Assembly (NCBI RefSeq): GCF_031127815.1
Contig: NZ_JARXHY010000010.1
Coordinates: 62,001 to 126,000 of the forward strand
Direction of reading: 5' to 3'
Source: Pelagicoccus sp. SDUM812003
GTDB lineage: Bacteria; Verrucomicrobiota; Verrucomicrobiia; Opitutales; Opitutaceae
Length of the DNA stretch: 64,000 nt
A model generated the notes under the pieces. That model ran no database searches and was not told the DNA's origin. It saw nothing but the letters and a program-made list of their open reading frames with translations. The position numbers were made by a program, and so were the translations under genes. Positions 42,620 to 52,584 of this stretch are shown in pieces. Position 1 is the stretch's first letter; every line of letters begins with the position of its first letter.

Positions 42620-42642
42620 TTCGAAAAAAAGTATCGAAAAAC

Positions 42643-43617
42643 CTAGGACAGCTTGGACTCGATCAGTTCTTCGAGCTTGACGATGTCCTTGGCGAAGTTG
42701 CGGATGCCTTCGGCGGTCTTTTCCGTGGCCATGGCGTCTTCGTTGAACATCCAGCGGAAGGTGTTCTCATCCATGGCGATCTTCTCGATATCCTGCTCCT
42801 GAGCGATCTCAGGGCTGAGCTTGCGCTCGACCTTGCCGGATCCGTTCTTGAGCTCTTCCAGAAGATTTGGAGAGATCGTAAGGAGGTCGCATCCAGCGAG
42901 TTCTAGGATTTCGCCCGCGTTGCGGAAGCTCGCTCCCATAACCTCGGTTTTGTATCCAAACTTCTTGTAATAGTTGTAGATGGCTTGTACGGAAAGCACG
43001 CCTGGATCTTCCGGCGCTTCGTAGGTCTTGCCTTCCTTCGCCTTGTACCAATCCATGATACGGCCGACGAAGGGGGAAATTAGCGTGACCTTGGATTCGG
43101 CGCAATGAACGGCTTGAGCCATGGAGAATAGGAGTGTAAGGTTGCAGTGGATACCTTCCTTTTCGAGCTCAGCTGCCGCGTTGATGCCTTCCCAGGTCGA
43201 GGCGATCTTAATGAGAATGCGGTCACGGGAAACGCCCTTCTTTTCGTAGAGGGCGATGATTTCACGAGCCTTCGCGATGGAACCTTCAGTGTCGAAGGAA
43301 AGACGGGCGTCGACCTCGGTGGAAACGCGGCCCGGCACGATATTCAAAATTTCGATACCGAAACGAACCAGCAGTTCGTCGATGATGGCGTCGACGCGCT
43401 TCGCCTTGGGCTTGCTCGAATCATCCGCTTCCTTGATGGCGGCATCGACGATGGAGGCGTATTCATCCTTTCCAGCAGCCTTCAAGATGAGGGTCGGATT
43501 GGTGGTCGCGTCGCGAGGTTCGAACTCCTTGATGGATTGGAAATCGCCAGTGTCGGCAACGACCGTGGTGAATTCCTTAAGCTGATCCAGTTGAGTGAGG
43601 GTTGATACTTCTGTCAT
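42643..43617 (-). CDS. tal: Transaldolase
   Basis: A pentose-phosphate enzyme moving a dihydroxyacetone unit between sugar phosphates. 324 aa with [13 protein letters not shown] near 35-47, the Schiff-base Lys in [12 protein letters not shown] near 132-143, [11 protein letters not shown] and [11 protein letters not shown]. Length and motifs place it in the classical TalB-type subfamily. Monocistronic, with a strong terminator. Confidence 0.97.
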   Translation of the reverse strand: MTEVSTLTQLDQLKEFTTVVADTGDFQSIKEFEPRDATTNPTLILKAAGKDEYASIVDAAIKEADDSSKPKAKRVDAIIDELLVRFGIEILNIVPGRVSTEVDARLSFDTEGSIAKAREIIALYEKKGVSRDRILIKIASTWEGINAAAELEKEGIHCNLTLLFSMAQAVHCAESKVTLISPFVGRIMDWYKAKEGKTYEAPEDPGVLSVQAIYNYYKKFGYKTEVMGASFRNAGEILELAGCDLLTISPNLLEELKNGSGKVERKLSPEIAQEQDIEKIAMDENTFRWMFNEDAMATEKTAEGIRNFAKDIVKLEELIESKLS

Positions 43618-43756
43618 AATGTTTTGTTTAAGCGTTAAGTGCGGCTTACAGTTTTTAGGTGCGCTTTATAGCAGTGAAAGCCTTAGCCGGTCGAACGTTA
43701 TTCCCCTTGTTTCCCCTTTGTTTCCCGAACAGTCTTCACAGCCAAAAGTTTCATTC

Positions 43757-44479
43757 ATGCTTAAGGAAAACTATTTTAAGACTACGCAGGTCCTGCTCGA
43801 ACGCGTCTACCTTCACAACCAGTCAACGATCGAAACGCTCGGTCCATTGATGGCAAAATCTGTCGCCGAAGGGGGCGTGATCCACACCTTCGGCAGCGGA
43901 CATTCGGAAATCATTGGCCGCGAGATGGTTGGACGAGCTGGCGGTCTGGTCTGCGTAAGCGCCATTCTGGATATGACTGGCGGATTCATTGAAAATCTGG
44001 AGGGCTACGGCACCCAGCTGGCTGCCCGCTACGACAGAAACCACGGGCTCAAGGCAGGCGAGTTTCTCATCGCGATCTCCAATTCGGGAAAGAACTGCTC
44101 GCCCATCGAAGTCGCCCGCTACGCTCATGAAAAGGGCTTGAAAGTCATCGCCCTCACATCGGTGGGCATGGCTCAGCAAGTGAAGACCACTCATTCGGAA
44201 GGCAAGAAGCTGCACGAAATCGCCGACTTCGTTTTGGACAACTGCGGATCCATGGGAGACGCCATCGTGGAACTGCCGGAGAAAGGCAAGTTCGCCGGCC
44301 CGACTTCGACCATGGCTGGAGCCCTGCTGATCAATTTGCTGCAGATGGAGATTCTGCAGCATCTCGACGCGATGGGCGTGGAGGCTCCGCTGCTGCGCAG
44401 CCAAAACACCGAGGGAGCCATGGAAGCGAATCGGGCTCTGGCTCGCAGCTACCAAGGACGACTCAGCAAGCCCCTCTAA
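43757..44479 (+). CDS. SIS-domain sugar-phosphate binding protein
   Basis: The ATG at 43757 (MLKENYFKTTQVLLERV) gives 240 aa; the upstream opening at 43595 overlaps the tal start region. A single SIS fold is seen: VIHTFGSGHSEIIGREMVGRAGG near 34-56 and LIAISNSGKNCSPIEVARYA near 106-125. SIS domains bind phosphosugars as isomerases or regulators. It resembles the UPF0309/putative phosphosugar isomerase group. The substrate is unknown; it is divergent from tal. Confidence 0.85.
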   Translation: MLKENYFKTTQVLLERVYLHNQSTIETLGPLMAKSVAEGGVIHTFGSGHSEIIGREMVGRAGGLVCVSAILDMTGGFIENLEGYGTQLAARYDRNHGLKAGEFLIAISNSGKNCSPIEVARYAHEKGLKVIALTSVGMAQQVKTTHSEGKKLHEIADFVLDNCGSMGDAIVELPEKGKFAGPTSTMAGALLINLLQMEILQHLDAMGVEAPLLRSQNTEGAMEANRALARSYQGRLSKPL

Positions 44480-44486
44480 GCGCCAG

Positions 44487-44510
44487 GCAAGCGTCGCGAC
44501 TCGCGCTTGC
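44487..44510. other. Stem-loop after the SIS gene
   Basis: GCAAGCG (44487-44493) pairs with CGCTTGC (44504-44510). It lies 8 bp after the SIS gene stop and has no T run. Confidence 0.3.
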
Positions 44511-44690
44511 GGCGGCGGACTCGGCAGTGGTCCATGCTGGAGCGTGACTCTACCTAGGGCCGCGAATCCTGATCCCTTTCGCTGAAAACGAGGCGCAATT
44601 TTTGCAATGCTTGGCGGCATCAGCTACGATTGAGCGTTGCGTTTCAACCAGCATACGCAGAATTGGAGCTTAATAACTTATCAACGAATC

Positions 44691-45041
44691 ATGTTCCAGG
44701 TCACCTTTAACGATCAGGCCCTGAAGGAGCTGGAAAAGCTCCCCACGCTAAAGCAGCTGGCCGTCATCGACCCGCTCAGCAACTTGACGGAATTCCAGCT
44801 GAACCATCCGGAAGAGCCGCTGGGCAGCTTCCGCCGCGACGGAGCCACCATCTTTCGCCTGCGATCCGGCGATCATCGCATCTACTTCAAGCGCGAAGGC
44901 GTCTCGCTGAACACTTTGTGCATCCTGCACAAGAACACGCTTACCGATTTCATCTACCGCACCAAGCTGCCCATCTCCGAAGAGCAGCTCGCGGAGCAGC
45001 ATTCCTCATTCTGGAAATATCTGGAAACGCTGAAGCACTAA
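44691..45041 (+). CDS. RelE-like protein without an obvious antitoxin
   Basis: 116 aa from the ATG at 44691 (MFQVTFNDQALKELEKL); an upstream TTG-type start at 44637 lacks support. The fold pattern fits RelE/ParE: a helical hairpin, then GATIFRLRSGDHRIYFKRE and TLCILHKNTLTDF. No antitoxin gene lies on either side; the next gene, pssA, starts 19 bp later. It may be a domesticated member, or its antitoxin may be elsewhere. Confidence 0.72.
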   Translation: MFQVTFNDQALKELEKLPTLKQLAVIDPLSNLTEFQLNHPEEPLGSFRRDGATIFRLRSGDHRIYFKREGVSLNTLCILHKNTLTDFIYRTKLPISEEQLAEQHSSFWKYLETLKH

Positions 45042-45059
45042 CCCCCCTCCTCTCACCTT

Positions 45060-45923
45060 TTGGACGAAGACCCCGAACTCGAACCCAAGGAAGTCGCAAA
45101 GATAGACGGAAGTCAGGCCAGCAAGATCTACCTGCTCCCCAATCTCTTCACCGCTGGAAATCTCTTTTTCGGCTTTCTCGCCATCAAAAACTGCATCCAA
45201 GCGCGCTACAACGTGATGCTTGGCGACGATTCCTCCGATCCGAACGCCCTCTACCGGCAGGCCGTACTGTTCATCCTCGGCGGCATGCTGTGCGATTCGC
45301 TCGACGGCCGGGTGGCCCGGCTCGGCGGGCGAGAGTCCCTCTTCGGCAAGGAGTTCGACTCCATCGCCGACATCGTCACCTTCGGCATCGCGCCATCCCT
45401 GATGGTGCTCTTCCTGCTGCTCAATCCCGCCCACAACGAGGACTACTCCACCAAGGTCGGCTTCTTCCTGGCATTCGTCTACCTCCTGTGCGCTGGCGTG
45501 CGCCTGGCGCGCTTCAACGTAATCACCCACCCCGCGGTGTATTCCGAAAAGCTGGACAAATCCAGCGGAGACTTCCTAGGGCTTCCGGTGCCGGCCGCGG
45601 CTGGCATGATCGCTACCCTGGTCCTCGTCATGACTAAACATGGTCTGGAGCAGCGTTGGGCTATCGCCCTGCCGGTGCTGATGCTCTTCATCTCCTACCT
45701 GATGATCAGTTCGATCCGCTATCCCAGCTTCAAGAACATCGGCTGGCAGACTCAGATCCGTTTTCGAACCTTCGTGGCGGTGCTGGCGCTTTTCGCCATC
45801 ATCTACTTCTCCCGCGAATACGCCTTGGTGCTGATGTTTCTCGGCTACCTCTTCTACGGCGTCGTTCGCCATCTGTTGCGCCTGCGCAAGAAAGGCGAAG
45901 GAGCAGATCCCGCCGAGGAATAA
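45060..45923 (+). CDS. pssA: CDP-diacylglycerol-serine O-phosphatidyltransferase
   Basis: It makes phosphatidylserine, the precursor of phosphatidylethanolamine. 287 aa from a TTG start at 45060 (no ATG precedes the conserved region). The CDP-alcohol phosphatidyltransferase signature is complete: D-x2-D-G-x2-A-R-x8-G-x3-D-x3-D within DSLDGRVARLGG and FGKEFDSIAD. About seven membrane segments follow NLFTAGNLFFGFLAI. The acidic N-terminal 20 residues and the basic end are cytoplasmic in type. Confidence 0.94.
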   Translation: MDEDPELEPKEVAKIDGSQASKIYLLPNLFTAGNLFFGFLAIKNCIQARYNVMLGDDSSDPNALYRQAVLFILGGMLCDSLDGRVARLGGRESLFGKEFDSIADIVTFGIAPSLMVLFLLLNPAHNEDYSTKVGFFLAFVYLLCAGVRLARFNVITHPAVYSEKLDKSSGDFLGLPVPAAAGMIATLVLVMTKHGLEQRWAIALPVLMLFISYLMISSIRYPSFKNIGWQTQIRFRTFVAVLALFAIIYFSREYALVLMFLGYLFYGVVRHLLRLRKKGEGADPAEE

Positions 45924-46189
45924 GCCTTCCAATAAGTGGCAACAACTCGTGAAGAACCGCGCAATAAGCTGGTGAAATTCGTTTTTTTTTAACATGCGCT
46001 TTTTTGCCAGCAAAGAAACCCCACAGGCTTGCACATTTTCGAATCCTTCTTAGTGCTTGAATTCCATTTCTTTACGTCGCTTATCCCCGATATTCACAGA
46101 GCATAAGAATACGGCTTATCTTTTTAAATTAATTAACTACTATCCATTGGAATTGTCAGAAACTCCAAAACTCCGCTAACTCGTCCCCA
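45924..46189. other. Candidate replication origin region before dnaN
   Basis: A 266-bp gap with DnaA-box-like words TTATCCCCG (46081-46089, 7/9 to TTATCCACA) and ATATTCACA (46090-46098, 8/9 to TTATTCACA). A third TTATC word is at 46116. An AT-rich stretch TTTTTAAATTAATTAACTA lies at about 46121-46139, and T tracts at about 45982-45990 and 46001-46005. Sampled lines show excess G on the plus strand to the right and excess C in plus-strand genes to the left. None of these is decisive alone. Confidence 0.4.
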
Positions 46190-47332
46190 ATGAAGTTCAA
46201 AATCCACCGCGATCATTTCAGCAACGGTCTCCAACAAGTTCTCAACGTCGTTGGATCGAAGGCAACGATGCCAATCCTCAGTAACGTTCTCATCGAGGCG
46301 GAAGGCGAAACGATCTCGCTCACCACGACCAACCTTGACCTCGGAATCTGCGCTCGAATCAAGGCCACGGTGGAGGAGGAAGGCGCGGTGACCTTGCCGG
46401 TGAAGCGTCTGGCGACCATCGTGAAGGAGCTTCCCAATAGCGACGTGAAGGTCGAGGCTTCGCCCAACAACCAGGTCAAGATCGCATCCGGTGGTTCGAA
46501 CTTCAAGATCATGGGCATCAGCCGCGACGAGTTCCCGGCCTTGCCTGAGTTCAGCGACGATCGCTCCTTCACCATCGAACAGGGCAACCTGGCCAGCATG
46601 ATCAAGAGCGTGTCCTACGCCCAGTCGACCGACGAGACACGCTACATGCTCAACGGGGTGTTCTTCAATTTTCTCGAACCGGAAGAAGGCGCTTCCGGGA
46701 AGCTGAGCCTGGTGGCTACCGATGGTCGCCGCTTGGCGAAGATCGACCACGAGATGGAAGTGGGCGAAGGCATGTCCGGCAGTCTGATCCTTCCTGCCAA
46801 GACCGTTTCCGAGCTGGTTCGCCTGCTCGACAAGGGCGAGACCTTGAAGATCGCTTTCAACGATCGTCGAGTGGCCTTCCAGATTCATACCAAGGACGAT
46901 TCCGACGGTTTCGTGGGCGACATCCATCTGGTTTCCAAAGTGGTCGAGGGCAATTATCCGAATTATCAACAGGTTATCCCCAAGGAGACGCATCAGCGCA
47001 TCAAGGTCGAGCGTGAGCTCTTCCTGCAGTCCATTCATCGCGCCGCCCTGGTGACCACCGATAAGTCGAACCAGGTTAAGATCCAGATCAGCAACAACTT
47101 GATGGAGCTTTCCGCGTCCAGCCCCGATTTCGGCGAGTCTCACGAGTCGCTGGCGATCGACTACAGCGGTCCGGACCTGCAGGTCGCCTTCAATCCTCAA
47201 TTCCTGATGGATCCGCTGAAGGCCTTGGCCAAGGACGAGATCTTCTTCGAGTTGAAGGACGAGGTCAGCCCTGGCGTTTTCAAGACCTTGGAGAGCTTCC
47301 TCTGCGTGATCATGCCGGTTCGGTTGACCTGA
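46190..47332 (+). CDS. dnaN: DNA polymerase III sliding clamp (beta subunit)
   Basis: 380 aa, normal length. Three clamp domains are recognisable: the first from [22 protein letters not shown], the second around [25 protein letters not shown], and the third from [26 protein letters not shown]. It ends with the [13 protein letters not shown]-terminus that closes the protein-binding pocket. The clamp dimer tethers polymerase III to DNA. Neither dnaA nor recF is adjacent: pssA is upstream and a membrane protein downstream. It has its own terminator. Confidence 0.98.
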   Translation: MKFKIHRDHFSNGLQQVLNVVGSKATMPILSNVLIEAEGETISLTTTNLDLGICARIKATVEEEGAVTLPVKRLATIVKELPNSDVKVEASPNNQVKIASGGSNFKIMGISRDEFPALPEFSDDRSFTIEQGNLASMIKSVSYAQSTDETRYMLNGVFFNFLEPEEGASGKLSLVATDGRRLAKIDHEMEVGEGMSGSLILPAKTVSELVRLLDKGETLKIAFNDRRVAFQIHTKDDSDGFVGDIHLVSKVVEGNYPNYQQVIPKETHQRIKVERELFLQSIHRAALVTTDKSNQVKIQISNNLMELSASSPDFGESHESLAIDYSGPDLQVAFNPQFLMDPLKALAKDEIFFELKDEVSPGVFKTLESFLCVIMPVRLT

Positions 47333-47365
47333 GCGAGGTCGACCCGAGCGGACCCCGATTTTCCA

Positions 47366-47395
47366 AGACCCGCTTCTTGTGAGGCGGGTCTTTTT
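47366..47395 (+). terminator. Rho-independent terminator of dnaN
   Basis: Stem AGACCCGC (47366-47373)/GCGGGTCT (47384-47391) with a 10-nt loop and a five-T run, 34 bp after the dnaN stop. Confidence 0.88.
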
Positions 47396-47535
47396 GCGCA
47401 GCGGCGCCTTGTTTGATGAAATCAACGCTTCGTGCTGGATCGTAACCCAATCTCAGCGTAGTTTTCAGAGCTTCGTCCTCTTTAGGATTGAGGACGCGAT
47501 GAACCCGCATTTTGTGCTCAGCCAAGTTTTCTAAA

Positions 47536-48429
47536 ATGGATATTCCGCAAAGCGCCCTTTCTCCCTACGTGGAGTATTTTGTCTATATCTGCATCGGACT
47601 CTCCCTCTTTCTCGGGATTATGAACAACCGTAGCACATCCCTGAAAGTGTCCGTATTCAATCGTTGGGCACGCTGGCTGGCAGTGTCGCAGGGCGCAGCC
47701 TACCTGGCTTTCGAGGGAAACTGGTTCGAGCGGCCCTTCTGGGTGCTCAGCGTGACCTTCTTCCTCGGCTGGATGCTGCTGGAGACCATTTACACCTGGT
47801 TCGCCATCAGCGCCCTTAGTCAGAGCGGACTGGCTCTTTTTCCTCGTTTCAAGGAAAACACCTCGGGAGAGGAATGGCCGGCTCAGAAGCAGCTGTTCGA
47901 GGTCAAGGACTGGCTTAGAGGAAAAGGCTTCTCGCGATCCACCGCGGTTTTGGCAGACCTAGGCCACGGGATCCAGGTTCGCTCCAGCATCTTCCAGAGC
48001 GAGGACAATTCGATTCGTTTTCAGATCCTCTTCGTGCCGCAAAGCAATGGAGATATCGGCTACTGCTTTTCCTTCGCCTCGGAAACCGAGTCAGGGGAAC
48101 GCATCGTGACCGACAATCTCTACATGCCCTACGGAGGCTTCTATCCGTCGAGCTGGTACGTGCTGCGCAAGCCTTGGTGCCGCAGCATCGTGTCCCTCTA
48201 CAAGCAGCATAGGAAGCGATTGAAAAACAGAAAGCTGCAGGCCTTCGACGACGATCCGATCGACGACCTGAACAATCAGCAGCGCGTGCTCGAAAAGACC
48301 AATATCGAGGAAGGCTTCCTCGTGCCTCCCCACCTCCAAGAGGAGATGGGCCGCATCACTTGGGAAGGCCGATACCGTGTCTGGAAGGAAGTTTGGCTGC
48401 TCAACTATTTCGGTCGCCCGACAGTCTAA
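47536..48429 (+). CDS. Hypothetical membrane protein
   Basis: 297 aa from the ATG at 47536 (MDIPQSALSPYVEYFVYICIG); a TTG at 47512 is an alternative adding 8 residues. Three or four N-terminal membrane segments lie within residues 10-105. A soluble domain of about 190 residues follows, rich in aromatic residues, with GDIGYCFSFASETESGER and a basic QHRKRLKNRK stretch. I recognise no family. It has no operon partner, with a terminator upstream and convergent dabA downstream. Confidence 0.7.
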   Translation: MDIPQSALSPYVEYFVYICIGLSLFLGIMNNRSTSLKVSVFNRWARWLAVSQGAAYLAFEGNWFERPFWVLSVTFFLGWMLLETIYTWFAISALSQSGLALFPRFKENTSGEEWPAQKQLFEVKDWLRGKGFSRSTAVLADLGHGIQVRSSIFQSEDNSIRFQILFVPQSNGDIGYCFSFASETESGERIVTDNLYMPYGGFYPSSWYVLRKPWCRSIVSLYKQHRKRLKNRKLQAFDDDPIDDLNNQQRVLEKTNIEEGFLVPPHLQEEMGRITWEGRYRVWKEVWLLNYFGRPTV

Positions 48430-48508
48430 GCAGCCGTACTGGGTTTAGACTGTCGAAAGGCGATGTCGGATAAACAGCGGTCGGTGAGAACCGCTGGGCA
48501 ATAGTCGT

Positions 48509-50977
48509 TCAGGACTGCTGCGAGGCTTCCGCTTCGATTTGGTCGGGTAGCAGCCATTGGCCGCTTTCGTGTCGACGAGCCCACTTGTCGCCTTGCTCGC
48601 CAAGGGCCACAAGATGTATCCAGCTATTGGTTACGAGATCGTTCAAGTGTGGCTGCTGCTGCAAGATGCGATCGATGGTGGCCGGTTCGGCGGCGATGCA
48701 GGCCAGCAAGCGGGCGGGCCGGTGGGCAAAGTCCTTTCCGTCGTGCACGGACTGCCAAGGCAGTCCCACCTTGAGGTCGTTCTCGTTGCCAATCGCGACG
48801 CCGATGCCGCCCACCACGTTGTGGATGGTCTTTTGACCGCTGCCGTAGGTCTCGTTGTTGGAGGCGGAAGCGAAGTACTGGAGATTGATCCAGCTCCCCA
48901 CCACCAATGGACCTGCGAGAATGTTCTCGAGCCGCATTCCGTCGGGATCGTTCCCAGCGTCGTATTCGTGCAGGAAGGCCTTGCCCTTCAAGTCGCTCGC
49001 TCGGGTCCACGAGCGTGGAGCGACGATGAAGGCTTCGTTTCCGGCGAGCCCCCATTCGGGGCGCACCTGCGACCAGTCCCGACTACGAGCGCGGATTTGC
49101 TCGGTATTGGTTTGGCTGGAAGCGATGCCCAGCGTGGCGCGTCGTTCTAGCAGACAGAGGTCGCCCGCCTGTTTCAAGGCCTGTTCGGTTTCAGCCACTT
49201 TCGCTCGGCTCCCCACTGGGATGCTCTCCGTGTCGAAAAGCTCCACTTCGTCTGTTGTGGTATTATGGATACCGGCAAGGAAAAGGCTGTCGTCTGGAAT
49301 CACAATGCCACGGGCTTTCAGACCGCTGCGAATGGCCTTGTCGTTGAGCAGGCTGACCGCTAGGCGAGCATTGACGTCGCCCGCGTTTCCCCCGCAGGCG
49401 CCGCAGTCCAAGCTCGAACCGTAGGGATTGTTGGCCGTTTCGCTGCCGTGTCCGCAGATGAGCACGATGGGGGCGACGTTTTCCGTGAGGTTTATTCCTC
49501 TCAGAAGGGTTTCCGCTAGATCGAGGCGCTGCTTCTGCCCAAGGGCATCCAGGAACTTTGGCACTAGCTTGTTTCGGAACGAAGGATCAGACTTAGCCAG
49601 ACTTGGAAAGCTGGCTTTGAGGAGCTTGCTCAGATAGCTCAGGCCGATGGCTTCCACGAAAGTGAAACAAGATGCCGCGGATTCGCGAAAGCGTCTCCAA
49701 GCATCACGCTTGCTGGCCGCCTCGCCTGCTTGGCTCTGCAGCGAAATCCACTCGTCGCAGTCCAGGCGCGAAACGCTCGGCGCGGTCTTGACCGGTGGAG
49801 CCAGCAGAGCTGGACAAAGCGCCTTGTCACTTTGGGTTCCAGGGATGTGGTGATGAGCAGGAATGCCGAAGAATCCGGCGAAGCCGATGGTTTGGGCGTC
49901 CGGCATGACCGACTCGAGGCTGCGGCGAAACCGTTCCGAACGAACGTCGATGCAGAAAACCGCCTGCAGCGAAGGTCGATCCTTCACTGGCTCGTTTTGA
50001 GGAACGATCTGGGTTCTCAAATGGTTTTCGACAGAGAGCTCCACTGCCGATTGCCAGAGGAGCCGAAGCGCCAGCTCGACCGAGATCCCGGGCTCTCCGG
50101 TGTCGCTGAGGTCTTCCATCAAACTGCGTTTCCAACCGAGGATTCTATCTTCGTCGTCATTGGAATTCAGATACAGGACGAGTTCGTAGCAGAGCAAGAT
50201 GGCGAGCAGCTGCAGGCAGTTGTCGTCGGATTCGCCACGTAGTTCCCTCTCACGATCGAGGTATCTTAGGTAGCCTGACCAGCCAGGCAGCTCGAGGAAC
50301 GCCCGCTCCAGAATATCGGCGCAGCGTTCCGCGGGAATCTCTAGGCAGGCAATCACATAGCGAATCGCCTCCGTAGGACTATCAGGAATCGAAGCGATGA
50401 TGCCCTGCACGTTTTTGAGCCCATGGTAGGAGAGGTTGCGATCGATAGCGGCAAAGCGTCTCCAGCCCGAGAACAGCGACTGTTCTTTCCAGGGAGAGCT
50501 CCAGATAGATTGTCCGCGGTCGAAGTGAGCGGCGCACCACTTGCCCGCCTCCTGCTTGAGGACATGGTTCCAGCGCGTGCCCTCTCTTCGGTCGAGATAG
50601 GCGCTGAAGGTGCCGATCTGAAACTCCGGATAGTCCGGCTTCTGATAGGATGCGGTCAGGCGGATCGACGTGTCAGCGTCGAAGCGAAGGTCGCGCTGCG
50701 TGAAGGCTTCCCGAATGGCGGGCGACGCGAGGTCATGGGCTTTTTGTAGGCAATCTTTGGATACGTGACCGTCGGTATGCTGTTGGTGGAGATAGTCGAG
50801 CGCAGGCAGCGGATAGTCGCCGTGCGAAAGCTTCAAATGGCTGGATGCCTCCCAGATAGGTCGATCGGCGTACCCGATGAATGGGTTTACGGCGACGAAG
50901 TGAGTGAGCGGCCATAGTGGGGCGATGGTGTTGATCGCCTGCTCGATGTCGCTTTGCAGGTTGTGATTCGTTTTCAT
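48509..50977 (-). CDS. dabA: Inorganic-carbon uptake subunit DabA (DUF2309)
   Basis: 822 aa. It carries the beta-carbonic-anhydrase-like zinc site of DabA: Cys and Asp in VFCIDVRSERFRRSLE, and His and Cys in LICGHGSETANNPYG and LDCGACGG. The conserved start IAPLWPLTHFVAVNPFIGY and the late GGIGVAIGNENDLKVGLPWQSV are family hallmarks. DabA pairs with the membrane subunit DabB to capture CO2 as bicarbonate using the proton gradient. dabB is 21 bp upstream in the same operon. The former name is YbcC/UPF0753. Confidence 0.95.
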   Translation of the reverse strand: MKTNHNLQSDIEQAINTIAPLWPLTHFVAVNPFIGYADRPIWEASSHLKLSHGDYPLPALDYLHQQHTDGHVSKDCLQKAHDLASPAIREAFTQRDLRFDADTSIRLTASYQKPDYPEFQIGTFSAYLDRREGTRWNHVLKQEAGKWCAAHFDRGQSIWSSPWKEQSLFSGWRRFAAIDRNLSYHGLKNVQGIIASIPDSPTEAIRYVIACLEIPAERCADILERAFLELPGWSGYLRYLDRERELRGESDDNCLQLLAILLCYELVLYLNSNDDEDRILGWKRSLMEDLSDTGEPGISVELALRLLWQSAVELSVENHLRTQIVPQNEPVKDRPSLQAVFCIDVRSERFRRSLESVMPDAQTIGFAGFFGIPAHHHIPGTQSDKALCPALLAPPVKTAPSVSRLDCDEWISLQSQAGEAASKRDAWRRFRESAASCFTFVEAIGLSYLSKLLKASFPSLAKSDPSFRNKLVPKFLDALGQKQRLDLAETLLRGINLTENVAPIVLICGHGSETANNPYGSSLDCGACGGNAGDVNARLAVSLLNDKAIRSGLKARGIVIPDDSLFLAGIHNTTTDEVELFDTESIPVGSRAKVAETEQALKQAGDLCLLERRATLGIASSQTNTEQIRARSRDWSQVRPEWGLAGNEAFIVAPRSWTRASDLKGKAFLHEYDAGNDPDGMRLENILAGPLVVGSWINLQYFASASNNETYGSGQKTIHNVVGGIGVAIGNENDLKVGLPWQSVHDGKDFAHRPARLLACIAAEPATIDRILQQQPHLNDLVTNSWIHLVALGEQGDKWARRHESGQWLLPDQIEAEASQQS

Positions 50978-50998
50978 GAGTGAAAGGCGTTGGAACAG

Positions 50999-52561
50999 TT
51001 AGGCTTGATCAGGATGAAGGCGGAGGAAACGGATGGTGCGGTCCGCGATTGTGTTCAGATAGAATCCGTTGAAGGCATGCACATAGAGTTTCGATACCCA
51101 GCTGTCAGGTCTCGCTGCTTTGGATAGGTTTTGTAGCAGTATCGTAAAAATGAATACGCAGAAGATAATTCCGGCTAGCGTTGCGTCGAAAACGGAGCTG
51201 GTGAGAGTATGCACAGAAATTTCAGGAGCTACCCACCACGCTGCGAAGTTCGTGAGCAGGAGATAAGCGCTTCCGATAGCGGCGGCCGAGAGGAAGCCGT
51301 TGGCAGGGCGCTGTGTGGGAGATTGATAGAGCAGCTGTATCAGAGCCGCGGCCAGCACCGCAGCGAATACGTAGGCGCCTGGCTTGCTGTCGAATCCGCC
51401 AGACAGCGCGACAAAGAGACCGAGAGACAGCAGGAATCCCGCTGCAGCTGCAGCGACCAGCTTGAGCGGAGTCCTAGGCTCTGTATTTGCTGGAGCGCTA
51501 CGGGTTTCAATGGCGCGCACGCTCGACCCGGAAGAGAGAAAACTGTGCGCCTTGTAAAGCGAGTGGGCTACGATATGCAGCAGCGCCAGGTGGAAGGCGC
51601 CGAGCCCGCACTGCATCAGCATGAAACCCATTTGGGCCACGGTAGAATAGGCGAGGCTTCGTTTGACGCTGGTCTGCGAGAGCATGACCAACGACCCGAA
51701 AGCCGCTGTGATCGCTCCGGAAAGGGCTAGCAGATGGAGTGGAGCCGATGTATCCGAAAATTGGTAGAATGGCGCGAAGGTGATGATAAGGATCCCGCCT
51801 GCGTTGACGATGCCGGCGTGCATGAGGGCCGAAACGGGAGTTGGTGTTCCCATGGTCTCAGGTAGCCAGGTGTGGAACGGGAACTGCACCGACTTCAGGA
51901 TCGCCGCCGCTGCGATGAGCCAAGGAATGTAGCTAGGAAGGACCGTCTCCTCAGCGCGCAGGGAATAGAAAATCTGCTCGAAGCTTTGACTGCCAAAGGC
52001 GAAGTAGGTCCCGCTGAAAGCGATGGCCAATAGCAGGTCGCTGATGCGACTAACTAGAAATTTCTTGCGAGCGGAGTACCGGGTGCCGCGTCGGGCAGGA
52101 TAGAAGACCAGAAGCTGGTGCAGGCAAAGGCTTGTCGCGATCCAGGCGACGAGAAACTGAGCCAGTCCCGGGGCCATCACGAGAGCGATCACGGAGCCGA
52201 AGGTGGCGCACATCCACTTGGTGAAACGTCCGTGGTCCGGCTCGCCTGCGAGATAGTGCTTGGAGAAACGCAATATGATCGCGGCCAGGAAAGTGATGAG
52301 AAGCGCTAGGGGGATGGACAAGGCATCGAATCGCAGACCGATCCACTGATCGCGCGTCACGGATAGGAGTACCCCTTCTCGCCCGGCCACAAGCCAGGCA
52401 GCTCCAGCGAGTAAAGTAAGCGCGAAAGCGAGCCACCCATGGCGCTCCCCGAGCGAAGCGGCCCGCAGCGGGTTCGCGTTCAGCCGAGCTGACGAAGCGA
52501 GAAGCCAAATCAATAGCGAAATGGTGGAGAAGGAAGCTCCGATGAATAGGATGTTGTCCAT
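50999..52561 (-). CDS. dabB: DabB, NuoL-like membrane subunit of the Dab bicarbonate pump
   Basis: The ATG at 52561 (MDNILFIGASFSTIS) gives 520 aa; a TTG at 52597 would add 12 polar residues inside the promoter region. It has about 14 membrane segments and the antiporter-like core of complex I subunits: FHTWLPETMGTPTPVSALMHAGIVNAGG and a later HIVAHSLYKAHSFLSSG with the conserved His and Lys. Together with DabA directly downstream it forms the Dab pump rather than respiratory complex I; no other nuo gene is near. Confidence 0.93.
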   Translation of the reverse strand: MDNILFIGASFSTISLLIWLLASSARLNANPLRAASLGERHGWLAFALTLLAGAAWLVAGREGVLLSVTRDQWIGLRFDALSIPLALLITFLAAIILRFSKHYLAGEPDHGRFTKWMCATFGSVIALVMAPGLAQFLVAWIATSLCLHQLLVFYPARRGTRYSARKKFLVSRISDLLLAIAFSGTYFAFGSQSFEQIFYSLRAEETVLPSYIPWLIAAAAILKSVQFPFHTWLPETMGTPTPVSALMHAGIVNAGGILIITFAPFYQFSDTSAPLHLLALSGAITAAFGSLVMLSQTSVKRSLAYSTVAQMGFMLMQCGLGAFHLALLHIVAHSLYKAHSFLSSGSSVRAIETRSAPANTEPRTPLKLVAAAAAGFLLSLGLFVALSGGFDSKPGAYVFAAVLAAALIQLLYQSPTQRPANGFLSAAAIGSAYLLLTNFAAWWVAPEISVHTLTSSVFDATLAGIIFCVFIFTILLQNLSKAARPDSWVSKLYVHAFNGFYLNTIADRTIRFLRLHPDQA

Positions 52562-52584
52562 GCGACACAGTGTACGCGATTGAC

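Noticed and set aside
42533-42642. Searching for the missing S3-S6 half of the truncated ion channel after the PIN gene
   Set aside because: Only a terminator hairpin and spacer are present; no pore or S3-S6 residues are encoded in any frame.
50999-52561. Reading dabB as a complex I NuoL subunit
   Set aside because: No other nuo gene is near, while dabA follows directly; the pair is the known Dab arrangement.
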